A DNA stretch of 64,000 bases from Mactromeris polynyma (GCA_032209605.1 JASFXZ010000111.1:204584-268583); one strand, 5' to 3'; counted from the stretch's first letter, positions 22,501-34,381 are shown. Notes: a model not told the origin generated them from the letters alone. Numbers and translations: made by a program.

Positions 22501-24055
22501 TATACTGAAACGAAAAAGAAAGTGTGCACTTGGTAAGAGGAAATTTTTTTATACTTATGGAGGCAAAATATTGGCAAATTTGGTATCAAAATGTACAAAA
22601 ATGTATTGGCAACACGATGTTTTACTTTTAAGTGAAATTTGATAATTATCAGAACATTGTTTTACGTGTGAATAACGTAGGGGTGAAAAGTAAAAGTTGC
22701 AGATTTGTAATGTTTTGTAACTGCTTTTTTGCCTTCGGATATTTGTCAAGTTACGTGACAATTAATCAGTATCTGTTGTGGCCTCCTCGTCTACGGATCA
22801 ACGCAAGTATTCTAGATCGCATGGACCTGACGTAACGTCTTATGACGTCGGCGGGAATGGCGCTCCATTCATGAACTAAGGCTGCACACAAGTCATTGAT
22901 ATTGTTGATAACATGTTTTTTCCTTGCTCTCCGACCAAGCAAATCCCATAAATGTTCAATGGGATTCATGTCCGGAGAGCAAGCCGGCCAAGGTAAGACG
23001 TTAACGTTATTTCTAGCGAGATAATTCCTGGTAAGTATAGCAGTATGTGGCCTTGCGTTATCATGCATTAAACAACCAAGGTTCTGTTGTAGGAAAGGAA
23101 TAACAACTGGGCGTAAAACTTGGTCAACGTAACCTTGGGCATTTAAATTACCATGAATAACAACAATTTCCTACCGCCCATAATACCTCCCCAGACCATT
23201 ACACTACCCCCTCCAAAACGATCTCGCTCTAATAAACAGTTCTGGTCAAAACGTTCACCTTTACGTCTAAATACCCGAACTCTACCGTCAGCAGTGCTAA
23301 GGTTAAATCGCGACTCATCACTAAAGAGCACCCTAGACCACATGGCACGGTTCCAACGGAGATGACGGCGGGCCCAGACCAGTCTGAGAGCACGATGTCT
23401 GTTATTAAGGATCTGGCCTACATAAGGCCTCCTAGCCCTTAACGGGTTTGCATTGGCCCGCAGTCGGTTTAGAACCGTATCCCTACATAGCCAAGCTCTC
23501 GCGCAGTGCTTGTAGCGGTTTTGAACCGATGACGTAAGTGCGTCAACGTCATACGTATATCCTGACGTGTCGTTGTCACCTTCGGTCTACCGGATCGTGG
23601 AAGATCTCTAACGCTTCCATTCTGATGGTAACGTCGTCGGAGTTTTATTATGGTATTTCTATGGCAGTTAAACTGCCTAGCGACGTCAGCAACGCTGACG
23701 CCGGCTGCGAGTTGCAGAAGTGCCTGAATTCGTTCGTTTTCTTGAAGCCGTGGCATCTTGTTTACGAGTGAAATTCAAAAGTGAACTGTGGTTTATTATT
23801 GCATAACAAGTAAAGATATCGGTCAGGGTCAACCTGTACCTGTACACACGTTGCACGGGTAGCACGAGCGAAAAGTTGCATAATAGCCTGCTGTCAATTT
23901 GAAAGCCGTCTATGCGCTTAAATATAGGGTAAATGGGTGCAATGTGTAAAGGGTTATTTTCTTCACTCATGATGATAAATCCGTATATCTAAACTTTGTA
24001 ACAAAAAAGTTATGCCCAATATAAAAGTGCACACTTTCTTTTTCGTGTTAGTATA
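22501..24055 (-). mobile_element. Tc1-type DNA transposon, copy 1
   Basis: Ends are inverted repeats of about 30 bp: 'tatactgaaacgaaaaagaa' with 'agtgtgcactt' on the left, and the complement of 'tatactaacacgaaaaagaa' with the same inner part on the right. Both ends abut TA dinucleotides. The length of about 1.55 kb and the minus-strand transposase match the copy at 27882-29446, which lies in opposite orientation. Confidence 0.92.
22766..23756 (-). pseudogene. Tc1 transposase, copy 1, two frameshifts
   Basis: Starts 'MPRLQENERIQALLQ' at 23756, with an N-terminal helix-turn-helix region ('VADVARQFNCHRNTI') and the linker 'GRPKVTTTRQD'. Catalytic blocks are 'LFSDESRFNL' (first Asp), 'HDNARPH' (second Asp) and 'PDMNPIEHLWD' (Glu 35 residues later, DD34E), plus 'GGSVMVWGGIM'. 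Compared with copy 2, one base is missing near 23490 (after 'STAREL') and about seven bases near 23165 (after 'MGGRK'). Each deletion shifts the frame, so this copy cannot make full-length transposase. Its N-terminal third is intact where copy 2 is broken. Confidence 0.9.
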
Positions 24056-24689
24056 TATTTGTACTAAAAAGTAGGAGTTTTTACATACGTCTGTGCAGAA
24101 CGTTGCATTACTCCCAGACCTAAATTGCTAACTAGAATACATCTTTCCGAGACTGCATAGATAGGTCTTTTGACTCGTATAAATCTTCCACCTTGGCATG
24201 ATCATTAAGTAAGCAGCCACAGGCGCACAGTCTGCACCCCCAGTCTGTACAGTCTCACAAGATTATTCCAGACTTATATGCACTTCCTATTGAAAAGATG
24301 CTACAAATATACTACCATTTTCTAACTATTATATAAGGTCTCTGTGAAGTACACACTTTGAACCCAAAAAGTAGGAAATTTCAAGAATTTTGGACCAAAC
24401 ATTAGGAAAAAGTAGGAAAAATAAGGACCGCTTGACAGCCTGAAGGCATTTAACTCTTGATAGACGGTAGCTTTCTTCTAAGAAATGGTTCTCTGTCACT
24501 GAAGAACTCGAGGCATGAACTGCAGAATTGGACAATTTCATACATGAAAGCACATTTAACTATACAGATAAATAGATGTAATGAAACCAATTGTCATTCC
24601 ATGTACATTATCAAAACGATGGATTCTGTTAAAATCACTACTTTCGTTTTGAAGACTGAAATCATCCATCAGATATTGTTGAAACATGA

Positions 24690-25000
24690 AATGCACTTGG
24701 GGTTTGTTTGTATCTGTGTTTATTTATCGTCGCCACCGGTTTCCCATATGGGCGACGCCTCCAGAAGAATGTTAGTCATATTAGATTTTTGGAGGATAGT
24801 GCATGATACAGAAGATGCCCCAGTTCCAGAAGCACCCCTGGTTCTTTTACGTGCTCGATGTAAAGCATCATACACGGGACCTCGGTTTTTAAAGTCTCGT
24901 CCGAAAGACTGTTAGTGCGGTCAGTGATGGGGCGGTGATTCGAACCAGCGATCCCTGGATTACAAGTCCAGCGTTTTACCACTGGACCACGGATCCGCAC
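24690..25000 (-). mobile_element. tRNA-Thr-derived SINE
   Basis: On the minus strand from 25000 a tRNA-like head shows a D-arm 'gtggtccagtggtaaaacg', an anticodon arm CTGGA-CTTGTAA-TCCAG (anticodon TGT, Thr) and a T-arm 'ggttcgaatcacc'. The acceptor halves do not pair well, so it is not a working tRNA. The body that follows ('agtctttcggacgagac', 'accgaggtcccgtg', 'gcacgtaaaagaacc') looks like the conserved central part of invertebrate SINEs. The tail ends in an AT-rich 'ataaataaacacag'. A 152-codon ORF on the other strand is just its antisense. Confidence 0.7.
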
Positions 25001-25310
25001 TTGGGGTGGTTTGAAACTACTATAAGTATAGCTTTCTGAGAAGAGAGAGAACAACATGAAAATTCGTTTTAATGTTTGTTATTATTTCATTAATAATTGT
25101 TTGATAAGGAATTATTTTCATGTGTTAATTAGTGGTCGTTTTATAACAGTTTGGAATATAGAAATACATTGGAATGCGGTGCTGTTGAAATTTGAAATTA
25201 ACCGGTTTAATGTTTACATGTACTAACTGGCTGCGAAACAAGTCTCTAACATTTTAACTAAGTCTTAACTGTACAAAAACCAGAAACAGATGTTTACATA
25301 ATATATAGAG
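25001..25310. other. gene-free stretch
   Basis: AT-rich, no ORF or repeat recognised. Confidence 0.5.
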
Positions 25311-25640
25311 GATCTTACATGAGTGCTTATTTGATATTGTTTTTATGAAACGAGTCGACTGAAATAATATGACGCGAGGCTCTGCCGAGCGTCATATTCA
25401 TTTCAGTCGACGAGTTTCATAAAAAAACAATATCAAATAAGCACTCATGTAAGATTCTATTTATCACATAACATCATAAATAGATTGTTTTCAATCTTTA
25501 AATAGACAGATCTTTCTTCGTCCTCATATACACAGTGACACTTCGGTCACAGATCTGTCTATTTAAAGATTGAAAACAATCTATTTATGGTGTTATGTGA
25601 TAAATAGAATCTTACATTCGTGCTTATTTGATATTGTAAG
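25311..25640. mobile_element. two overlapping long hairpins (foldback element)
   Basis: Hairpin 1 pairs 25311-25375 with 25389-25455 (about 65 bp per arm, few mismatches). Hairpin 2 pairs about 25427-25512 with 25551-25638 (about 85 bp per arm). The 30-bp block containing 'gcttatttgatattg' occurs three times: direct at the left end, inverted in the middle and direct at the right end. The middle copy is therefore shared by both hairpins. The loop of hairpin 2 holds a small stem GTGAC-acttcg-GTCAC. Coding content is nil. It fits a foldback or MITE-type element, perhaps two nested insertions of one family. Confidence 0.8.
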
Positions 25641-25839
25641 TGTTATAAGTGCCTTGTTGCTAATTTTGTATAAAATCAAAAGGTTATTGATAGGGACTAC
25701 TTTTTACACACGTGCTGTGATTCGGCTATTTATGTAACTAGTTACATATGATATTTATGTCACTGCTTTATGCCACTCCTGGAGTGCAAGTCATGTGATA
25801 AATTTATTTATTAGCAAGTGACTGAAATTAACAGTGAAG

Positions 25840-26095
25840 TATAGTGCGGTTTTATTAATCGCGAAAGTATGAGTATATTACTTAGACCAATACATTTCCA
25901 AAAAGATGTATTGAAATGTTCGTGTTTGTCCGAAGTCGCGGTTGTGTTTTGATAGAAATGTAAACCAAACAGCAGTTATAGGGTAAACCAAACAGCAGTT
26001 AAAGGGTAAACCAAACAGCAGTTATAGGTTTAAGGACGAGATCGTTTGCTTACCGACATTAGCATGGACCGGTCCTGAAAGTTTATACACCTGTA
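25840..26095. repeat. dispersed repeat, copy B, with internal triplication
   Basis: Homologous to 4405-4630 from 'tatagtgcgg' to 'gtcctgaaa..tatacacctgt'. The block 'gtaaaccaaacagcagttat' plus 'agg' occurs three times in tandem at about 25968-26032, against once in copy A. No ORF. Confidence 0.8.
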
Positions 26096-27230
26096 TTGTA
26101 TCATAGTTCCGCTTGATGTCTTTATTGTGTTTAGTGCTACATATGGATATGCGGAGGTAAATTCAAAGGTAAGTGAAGGGGAGGGACTTAATAATCAAAG
26201 GACGGAGGGCATTAACTAACTGTGCGGTAATTAGATACCCGGATTGTTAGTCAGTATCGCACTGTTAACAATTCAATCGAAATTTCAAATCAGTACTTTA
26301 CCAGGTCTGGTTCAAGTTCATAGGGTTAACGTGTTTACTTGACTGGTTAAAATTCTGGAGAGTTTTCAAATTCACAACCACGGTTCATATCATGCCTGCT
26401 TATTTGCATTTGTCAGTGACATTAATAAAACGCTTGTTTGTACATACACATTTTATTATTGGACTCGGGGCTACCCCTCGACTGCATTAGATACCATCGC
26501 TCGGGTTTTCATACTCTTTCTATTACTAATTGTCACTAGTTGTATATCTGTGGCCTACATAAACAAGGATATCGGAGGAACCGTTGGATGCTCCCCGAAG
26601 TATGCTTATAACACCGAACAAGACTCTAATTGGAAAATCAAACTATGTTGATTGTTATAACCTTAATGTAATATGCAGCACTTGAAATGTCCTGAAACTT
26701 CTAAGAAAAAAGGTATACAAAAAAATGTACAATGAAATTGAGATAGTGAACAAATTTAATTTCATGTTGGGCTAGGATAATCCTGCTTACTGAAACAAAC
26801 ATGAAAAGGAATCTTACTACTGATAAAAGAAGCCTTTATTCACAATTAATTCAAGTGCACATGTCAATGCAATGTGTACCTTTACAACAAAGACTGTAGG
26901 TTGATACCAATCCATTTCATTCAAGATGATCAGAGAAGTATGGTGTTGACAGATGGACCAGTGGCTGAATGTCCTTTTTGTTGAATAGTTTATCATACTA
27001 GGTTAAAAAACACTGCCACTTGTTTGAGGTATGACATGAGGTGATCTTGAAAGGTGCAATAAAAACAAGTAAATATATTTGAAATCAAATATATACTCGT
27101 ATATATTATAAACACCACGTAGACAAAAATTTACCTACAACAAAAACTTACTAGAAAAATGTTGATTATCTTGCATGACTGAAAATATTTAATCTATTTC
27201 GAGGTTTTGGTGCCAGAACCATATGGATTT
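26096..27230. other. gene-free stretch
   Basis: No ORF above background, RNA gene or structured repeat recognised. Confidence 0.5.
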
Positions 27231-27800
27231 ATGAATGAGATGGTAGATTCTGGCGCTAGCCCCTCGATATGTGCATAATCAAAGGGCCATAACTCTATGA
27301 AAAACAAAAAAGCTCATGTTGGTAGTGGAGCTTCTCAATGAGTTCTGTTGAATTCCAGTCTAGTTTCTGAGAATTAGTCCGGACAAGAGTGGTACCATAT
27401 ATACTAATAGTTACTATATGTGGCATAATCAAAGGGCCATAACTCCGCAAAATATAGTCCGACCGGAGCCGTGTGATAATATGTGCATCTCCTCTTAGTA
27501 ATGCAGCTTCCCATAAAGTTTTGTTGAATTCCTATCTGTTGTTTCTGAGGAGTAATCCGGAAAAGAATAGTACCATGTATACTATACGTTGCATAATCAA
27601 CGGGTAATAACTCAGTGAAAAATAGTCCGATCAAAACGTGTGATAATATGCACATCTCCTCCTGGTAGTGAAACTTTCCATGAAGTTTTGTTGAATTATG
27701 TCAGTAGTTTCTGAGAGGTAGTCCGGACAAGAAAAGTCGGACGGACGGAAGGACGAAGCGGCGACTATATGCTCCCCCTTTCGGAAAGGGGAACATAATA
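27231..27800. repeat. bivalve-type repeat, three diverged tandem units of 150-170 bp
   Basis: The landmark 'gcataatcaaagggccataa' recurs near 27272, 27422 and 27590. In each unit it is followed by 'gtccga...gtgtgataatatg', 'atctcct', 'gtt.tgttgaatt' and 'agtttctgag..gtagtccggac'. The last unit ends in 'cggacggac', a short hairpin CCCCTTTCGGAAAGGGG and 'aacataataat'. Similar sequences are, from general knowledge, very common in bivalve introns and intergenic DNA. No coding function. Confidence 0.8.
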
Positions 27801-27881
27801 ATGTATTAGCTCACGATCACCCTCACGAACATACCCGTCCACCTGACTGTTTGAATTTATATGTATTTGTACATCTCAATA

Positions 27882-29446
27882 TATACTAACACGAAAAAGA
27901 AAGTGTGCACTTTTATATTGGGCATAACTTTTTTGTTACAAAGTTTAGATATACGGATTTATCATCATAAGTGAAGAAAATAACCCTTTACACATTGCAC
28001 CCATTTACCCTATATTTAAGCGCATGGACGGCTTTCAAATTGACAGCAGGCTATTATGCAACTTTTCGCTCGTGCTACCCGTGCAACGTGTGTACAGGTA
28101 CAGGTTGACCCTGACCGATATCTTTACTTGTTATGCAATAATAAATCACAGTTCACTTTTGAATTTCACTCGTAAACAAGATGCCACGGCTTCAAGAAAA
28201 CGAACGAATTCAGGCACTTCTGCAACTCGCAGCCGGCGTCAGCGTTGCTGACGTCGCTAGGCAGTTTAACTGCCATAGAAATACCATAATAAACTCCGAC
28301 GACGTTACCATCAGAATGGAAGCGTTAGAGATCGTCCACGATCCGGGAGACCGAAGGTGAAAACGGCACGTCAGGATAGACATATGACGTTGACGCACTT
28401 ACGTCATCGGTTCAAAACCGCTACAAGCACTGCGCGAGAGCTTGGCGTATGTAGGGATACGGTTCTAAACCGACTGCGGGCCAATGCAAACCCGTTAAGG
28501 GCTAGGAGGCCTTATGTAGGCCAGATCCTTAATAACAGACATCGTGCTCTCAGACTGGTCTGGGCCCGCCGACATCTCCGTTGGAACCGTGCCATGTGGT
28601 TTAGGGTGCTGTTTAGTGATGAGTCGCGATTTAACCTGAGCACTGCTGACGGTAGAGTTCGGGTATTTAGACGTAAAGGGGAACGTTTTGACCAGAACTG
28701 TTTATTAGAGCGAGATCGTTTTGGAGGGGGGAGTGTAATGGTCTGGGGAGGTATTATGGGCGGTAGGAAAACAGACCTTGTTGTTATTCATGGTAATTTA
28801 AATGCCCAAGGTTATGTTGACCAAGTTTTACGCCCAGTTGTTATTCCTTTCCTACAACAGAACCTTGGTTGTTTAATGCATGATAACGCAAGGCCACATA
28901 CTGCTATACTTACCAGGAATTATCTCGCTAGAAATAACGTTAACGTCTTACCTTGGCCGGCTTGCTCTCCGGACATGAATCCCATTGAACATTTATGGGA
29001 TTTACTTGGTCGGAGAGCAAGGAAAAACCATGTTATCAACAATATCAATGACTTGTGTGCAGCCTTAGTTCATGAATGGAACGCCATTCCCGCCGACGTC
29101 ATAAGACGTTACGTCAGGTCCATGCGATCTAGAATACTTGCGTTGATCCGTAGACGAGGAGGCCACAACAGATACTGAGTAATTGTCACGTAACTTGACA
29201 AATATCCGAAGACAAAAAAGCAGTTACAAAACATTACAAATCTGCAACTTTTACTTTTCACCCCTACGTTATTCACACGTAAAACAATGTTCTGATAATT
29301 ATTTATCAAATTTCACTTAAAAGTAAAACATCGTGTTGCCAATACATTTTTGCACATTTGATACCAAATTTGCCAATATTTTACTTCTATAAGTATAAAA
29401 AAATTCCCTCTAACCAAGTGCACACTTTCTTTTTCGTTTCAGTATA
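27882..29446 (+). mobile_element. Tc1-type DNA transposon, copy 2
   Basis: Same family as copy 1 at 22501-24055, in the opposite orientation. Terminal inverted repeats begin 'tatactaacacgaaaaagaa' on the left and end with the complement of 'tatactgaaacgaaaaagaa' on the right, each next to TA. The subterminal 'aaagtgtgcactt' is also shared. Confidence 0.92.
28182..29178 (+). pseudogene. Tc1 transposase, copy 2, single frameshift
   Basis: Starts 'MPRLQENERIQALLQ' at 28182. Near 28290 the run in 'ataataaactccg' has one A fewer than copy 1, which shifts the frame inside the helix-turn-helix region. From about 28340 the correct frame is open again for roughly 275 codons to the stop at 29176-29178. 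It holds 'LFSDESRFNL', 'GGSVMVWGGIMGGRKTDLVV', 'HDNARPH' and 'PDMNPIEHLWD' (DD34E) and the usual C-terminal end 'RRRGGHNRY'. The catalytic domain is complete. Only the one-base deletion separates it from an intact reading frame. Confidence 0.92.
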
Positions 29447-30431
29447 TATTTGTCAGTAATGTAATAAAATGCAATTAAATGATAACATCTTTGGTTTAAG
29501 TTTACGACTTCATCACTATCTGATGACAAACAATCTACGAATGCAATCTTTACAAGTATCAATATACATTTCACCAGGGATAACTCTGTCAGAAATGTCC
29601 GCATACATATCAACGTTAACCACCTTACTATGCTGTAAAGTCTAAATATTAAGCAAGCATACACTATTTTAAATCCTCATTTCCAAATATTCCTTTTTAC
29701 ATTTTTTGCATGGAATATTAGAATACTTATCAGTGGGTAAATAAATCCAGTATTAAATAAAATGCTTCTGTGTATCGTTTTTAAATTCAACGAAGGTTAA
29801 ACATTTCCTCTCCGGAATAATCTAAATACACTTAATTGACTCAACAATAACACCATTTCTAGTAACTACAATGAATGAAGGAACACCTGATGATTTATAA
29901 CACCAGAATTTATAATAAAATACAGGCAATTTTGAACTATGTTCACCTGCAAAATGGTCTTAAGTACCCCCATCGTTCTTGTATTATTTCTAAAATATGA
30001 CACAACAGAAAGTTGAAGCAAGTTATCAAAGTCGCCGGGAAAATGTTTAGCAAAATAATTATTGTTTAATATTTGAAGGGAATACGGCAAAACAAGAACT
30101 AGCTTGCAACAAGAAATATCTTGATAAAAGATGGTCGGCGCGATCTGAAGCAAGCAAATTAGCTGCAATCTAGATTAAGATTTGTTGCGCACCATTAAAC
30201 GATTGCTGGTCACTTGATTATGCTATGCTATAGTAACACTGATACATGTAAGGGAAGATCACTGCGTAGCAGACCTGAGGACAATAACTCCGTAGTTTGA
30301 TTAGTCATAAACAGTCAAGTCTGTTTCAAGACAGTTCATCAGTACTTAGTGCAGCATTCGTGAAATTACACATTCATGTTTATAAACTCGTTCCATATCA
30401 GATTAAAACAATACACATGTTCGTGACTGGT
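29447..30431. other. gene-free stretch
   Basis: AT-rich sequence. Small ORFs without recognisable motifs. Confidence 0.5.
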
Positions 30432-31370
30432 ACGAGGGGCATTCAATAAATTATATCACTAATGGCCTTCCGTAGAAACCACGTTGCATAAGAGAATAGG
30501 AATTTCATGTGGTTGATTGCGGATGTTTATTTAATACACCTGTGAAATTTTGATTTAATCTGCTTAAAATTGACCAAGATATTTATTGTTGAATTAAACA
30601 CATTCATATATAGTGGCTATATTTCAATGCTATAATGAAACCTGAAGAAAAATCACATTAAAGCCCGAGTTTCTTTGCGGGTATCTCCAAGAGATGTTTT
30701 CTTAATTGTGTCGCATACATGGTAGTTCTACGGTGACATTAATAACAGTTTTTCGCTGGGTTAAAATATTTAAAGGGGGTCTATATAGCCTGCAAGACAG
30801 TAACCGTCCTGGTAGGCCTGTTGTTGCAACAACAAAGGGAAACATTGACGCTGTTAGAGCTATGGTAGATAAAGATGGCCGATATACTATTTCCCAGGTA
30901 GCTAATAGTCTAGGCATTTCAGAAGGGTCCGTCCATCATATTCTGACTGACTGTTTGAAATTAAAGAAGCTTTGTGCTAGATGGAATCCCACTTGTTGAG
31001 ATCAGACCAGAAGGCCAAGCGTTCGATTGTGTCAAAAAACGTTTGAAAAAATATAAAAATGTAAAATTTCTGAGTTGCTCACTGGGGATGAAACGTGGGT
31101 GTATAATTTGGAACCCAGCGACGCATAAATAACAAACAATGGCTTAGTAAAAGTCAGACAGGGCCGGTCATTGTAAAGAGGCAGGCAGCGTCAAGAAGGT
31201 TTAATATATGCCATTTTCTTCAATTAGAGTGGCACTGTTGTACAAATTCCTTGCGAAGAGGATAGAACCATCACGGGCAAGTTTTACAAAAATAAAGTAC
31301 TTAAATCTGTCAAAACATGCTATCAAACTAAACGCCCAAGTCAAGATCTGAAAGGCATTCACTCAGTTGA
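30432..31370 (+). pseudogene. decayed mariner-type transposon
   Basis: 'acgaggggcattcaataa' at 30432 looks like a mariner terminal repeat. Transposase pieces follow: 'GSSTVTLITVFRWVKIFKGG' (30721-30780), then 'DSNRPGRPVVATT' and 'YTISQVANSLGISEGSVHHIL', the paired helix-turn-helix DNA-binding region. Near 31085 comes 'LLTGDETWVYN', with the first catalytic Asp, and then 'TGKFYKNKVLK'. Frameshifts and stops interrupt it, and the rest of the catalytic domain and the right terminal repeat cannot be found. It is an old, 3'-eroded copy of a different family from the Tc1 elements. Confidence 0.85.
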
Positions 31371-33940
31371 TCCGGTGGTGGTGGTGCCACGGATGGAATG
31401 TTATCAATGTTAGCAGTCGTTTTTAATTGTCGTCTATTGATTGGTCAATTGAAGAGGCAACCGGTTAGGCTAACGCAATAATGCAATAAATGGCAAGGTT
31501 TACTCATCAATGGATAAGCTACGCATCTGAAAAACAATATTTACGTATCCAGATTCACAGGGACGTTTGAAAGAAATATGGCTGATAGTAAGTTATTGCA
31601 ATTTACATTCATATTGCTTATTAATTTAGGAAGCGGTCAATGTATAAATGCGTTTTAAGAGGAAAAATCCAAGCCAGCTGTTATTTATTCTCAAAATGGA
31701 CAATTTGAGAAAACACAGTTATAATATATTAGCGATATAACTCCATAGCTTTGTGTCCACATACCCCTCGGAGCAAGTGAAATGTAGATACTGCATACGC
31801 AGTGGAGTATCAAGGCAAACCCATATGCTTCGAGGTTGTATTTTTCTGACAAAATAGAAATTGTATGTTTCCAATCAGCGTACGATAGCCATTGTTTAGT
31901 TAAGATTCTTTGAAATTCAATGTAAAACTGTGTAAGTAACAAGACCTCAATATGTAAAAGTGTGTTGTACTATATGTTTATACATGTACAAGTCAATACT
32001 ACTGGAAGGACACTTAAAGCTTATAATATCAATATAGCGCTCTCCATTCTTAAATTGTAAATAATGATTGCAGATACAATCCTTCAACGAAAGCGGAAAA
32101 GTGTTCGCATAAGCCATGAGGAGATTCTCCTTATGTTGCGAGCTTACAGAGTGCATCCGACTAGCTGAGCAGAGGTGATGGATGATTTAAAAGCTAACAT
32201 TGATCAACTACCAAAGAACGCAATAGACCTGTATGCCGAATCTACCAACCGGAAACTAAAGGACAGGCTGTCTACTTAACTGTCAAAACTTATTGTCTCA
32301 TGGAACACATAAATTTTAGAAGACACCGATTTAACGTTTGTAACGCATTATATACCTTTCCTGAAATAGTTCCGATTGTCGTTGTTCTATGCTAAACATT
32401 ATAGTCTACTAAGTATGCAATTACGTACATGTATGAAAATTGTCCCGACCATACCTAGCATTTTTGAGACCGTTGCCCAAGACGCAGAATTTTCCTAGGC
32501 CTGACATGAAACATACATTTTCAAGATTTATAATCAATGTTTGTAGGAGAGAAGTAGATGTAATAAGAGCGACAGAAAGACGCTACATTATTGCTCCACG
32601 ATCTCCAGAAGGGAACGTACAACACGAGCTTCCTCAGAACCTTCTCCAGCCAGACGATGTTTATAACCAAATGCCATCCCGAAGAAGCTCACCGCTGCAC
32701 AGAACGTCGCTGCCGAAAGAGACATACCAGGTGTCGCACCTACTGTTGATGCAGAGCAGGCCGCTGCAGCCGACAAACCAGATCATACAATTGAAACTAT
32801 TACTTATAACACGCTTCCATTAAGAATGTGCAAAAACAAATGATGACACCAGTAAATTGAACCGATTAAATGTTAGCTTAACACGCATCTAAGCGCTCTT
32901 AATGCACGTTTTGCAAGTTCTGTACCTTGTTGTGAGTTCTGACTGTTATCAGAAGTATTTCATAGGTATCCCGTATTGTTGTGTTTAACGCCGTTTGGAC
33001 GCATTTGGTCATTTAAAGGCGTTCTATAGGATCTATCTTGCTCCATAACCAGTGCATTACTCGGCTTCTTTGCAATCGACTGCCAGCCTACCCACTTGAA
33101 ACAGCGGCGGGGGCATTTAGTAAGATTATTTGATCAAATCACAACAATGACCGTAGTCGGCCGGAATGGTGTGGACTGACTTTGACTGTGAACTTTTTTA
33201 TGACCAAACATGTTGATAGGGTTTTAACCCAACAAATCAAAATAAAAACAAAATATCAATTTACATTAAAATGTGACCAAAATGACGTTTCAGTTCATGA
33301 AGAATTCGGTAGACTCTCACTCGGCCATCACCCCGGGACAATGCAAACCTTGATTCGTGTGAGAAAATAATCGATCGACAGTTCTATATTGTTCAATTGA
33401 TGTATCCCTCTGCCCATTCAAATCCGCGGCATTGAAATTCAGTAGTCGGACCTTTAATTTTGAATGTTATGATAATTGCTGAGTTGTATAATGCAATATA
33501 TTGAAGTGAAAATATTTTGTTCATGTGGACCGGATATGCCCACCACGTACGTTCACACGGAAATGCATTTTTTGGCCGAATAAGCTGACCTTGTTTTACA
33601 TCGGGTGATTATCTGACCGATTTTGCAAAGTACAGGGTGAATACATACTATTGCATGTACTGGTTTATATGCATTGCACAATTTACTTTTAAGTTTTAGA
33701 TCTACGAAAGTTTCTTTTTTGGTTCAGTATATACATAATGATCGTAGTAGCATTATTTTTCATAAAACCCTGTTAATGTATTGTGATTACAGAAAACATT
33801 ATATTGAAAACAAATCTTTAACATTATCACACACTGTGCTGTGTCGACAAAACATTAAATTTATTTTACAAATGTATGCATGTTTTCCTATTTTCAACAG
33901 ATCCATGGATAGATACAATTTGAAAATGAGGACCAATCCC
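31371..33940. other. gene-free or unresolved stretch
   Basis: No confident gene. A plus-strand ORF at 32440-32823 and an antisense Ala-rich ORF at 32588-32776 have no family motif, and I cannot choose between frames there. A short open segment near 32178-32280 ends 'ESTNRKLKDRLST' and a stop and could be an exon end, but nothing else supports it. Confidence 0.4.
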
Positions 33941-34381
33941 TTGATTACTCTGAACAATAAGGAGCTCATTCAGCAATCATTCAGCAATACAGAATAGACA
34001 AGGACGGCCTATTGTTTCTGCATAACCTATTGCAAGAATCTATTCAATCTCGGACCAATCGCAACTCCAGTGCAAGTGCTATGACACAAAAATTGGCCCG
34101 AGGTAGTTCGCAAAAGGCAATATTCAACTGACAACGGTTTCAGTGAATATAAATGAGAATGATTTTGCTATATCCAAATCAATATAGTGACTCAATGTAT
34201 ACGATTTTCTACACCTATGTTAGAGACTGGACGTGCTCAACAGAAGTTGAACTTTATTGGTTTTGGAGGTTTCCCAAATGTTGTTGCTGTAATAGATAGG
34301 ACCCATGTGCAAATCCAGGCACCACTACATTTCGAACAAGAATTTGTAAATAGGATGAACTATACTCAACAACTTTTCTGA
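33941..34381 (+). pseudogene. Harbinger (HARBI1-like) transposase fragment
   Basis: The open frame at 34187-34381 reads 'GFPNVVAVIDRTHVQIQAP' followed by 'FVNRMNYTQ'. This matches the Harbinger transposase block in which the first catalytic Asp sits in 'G.iDcTHi.I.aP' before '..f.nRkg'. Weaker pieces upstream (33950-34150) are out of frame. The 3' part is missing: the sequence becomes non-coding after 34381. It is a truncated, inactive copy, separate from the better-preserved relic at 34740-35833. Confidence 0.8.

Larger units (their letters stand above)
22442..24448. mobile_element. TIR element (about 440 bp without the insert) split by a Tc1 copy
   Basis: 'CAGGCTGTCAAGTG' at 22448-22461 and 'CGCTTGACAGCCTG' at 24429-24442 form a terminal inverted repeat of about 14 bp with one mismatch. 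The 6-mer AAGGCA lies directly outside both ends (22442-22447 and 24443-24448) and looks like a target-site duplication. The interior outside the Tc1 copy is non-coding, with 'aaaagtagga' repeated near both ends. Terminal CAG...CTG resembles hAT-like MITEs, but a 6-bp duplication is atypical for them, so the superfamily is open. Confidence 0.65.

Noticed and set aside
24457..24915. 152-codon plus-strand ORF
   Set aside because: Its 3' half is antisense to a tRNA-derived SINE, and the rest lacks any motif.
24915..25000. Functional tRNA-Thr(TGT) gene
   Set aside because: Anticodon arm and T-arm are recognisable but the acceptor stem does not pair, and a SINE-like body follows directly.
28024..28251. 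75-codon ORF, also seen inverted at 23686-23970
   Set aside because: It lies in the Tc1 5' region and antisense or out-of-frame part of the transposase, and is present in both copies only because the elements are homologous.
32440..32823. 127-codon plus-strand ORF and its antisense Ala-rich ORF
   Set aside because: Competing open frames, no motif, no splice or repeat support.
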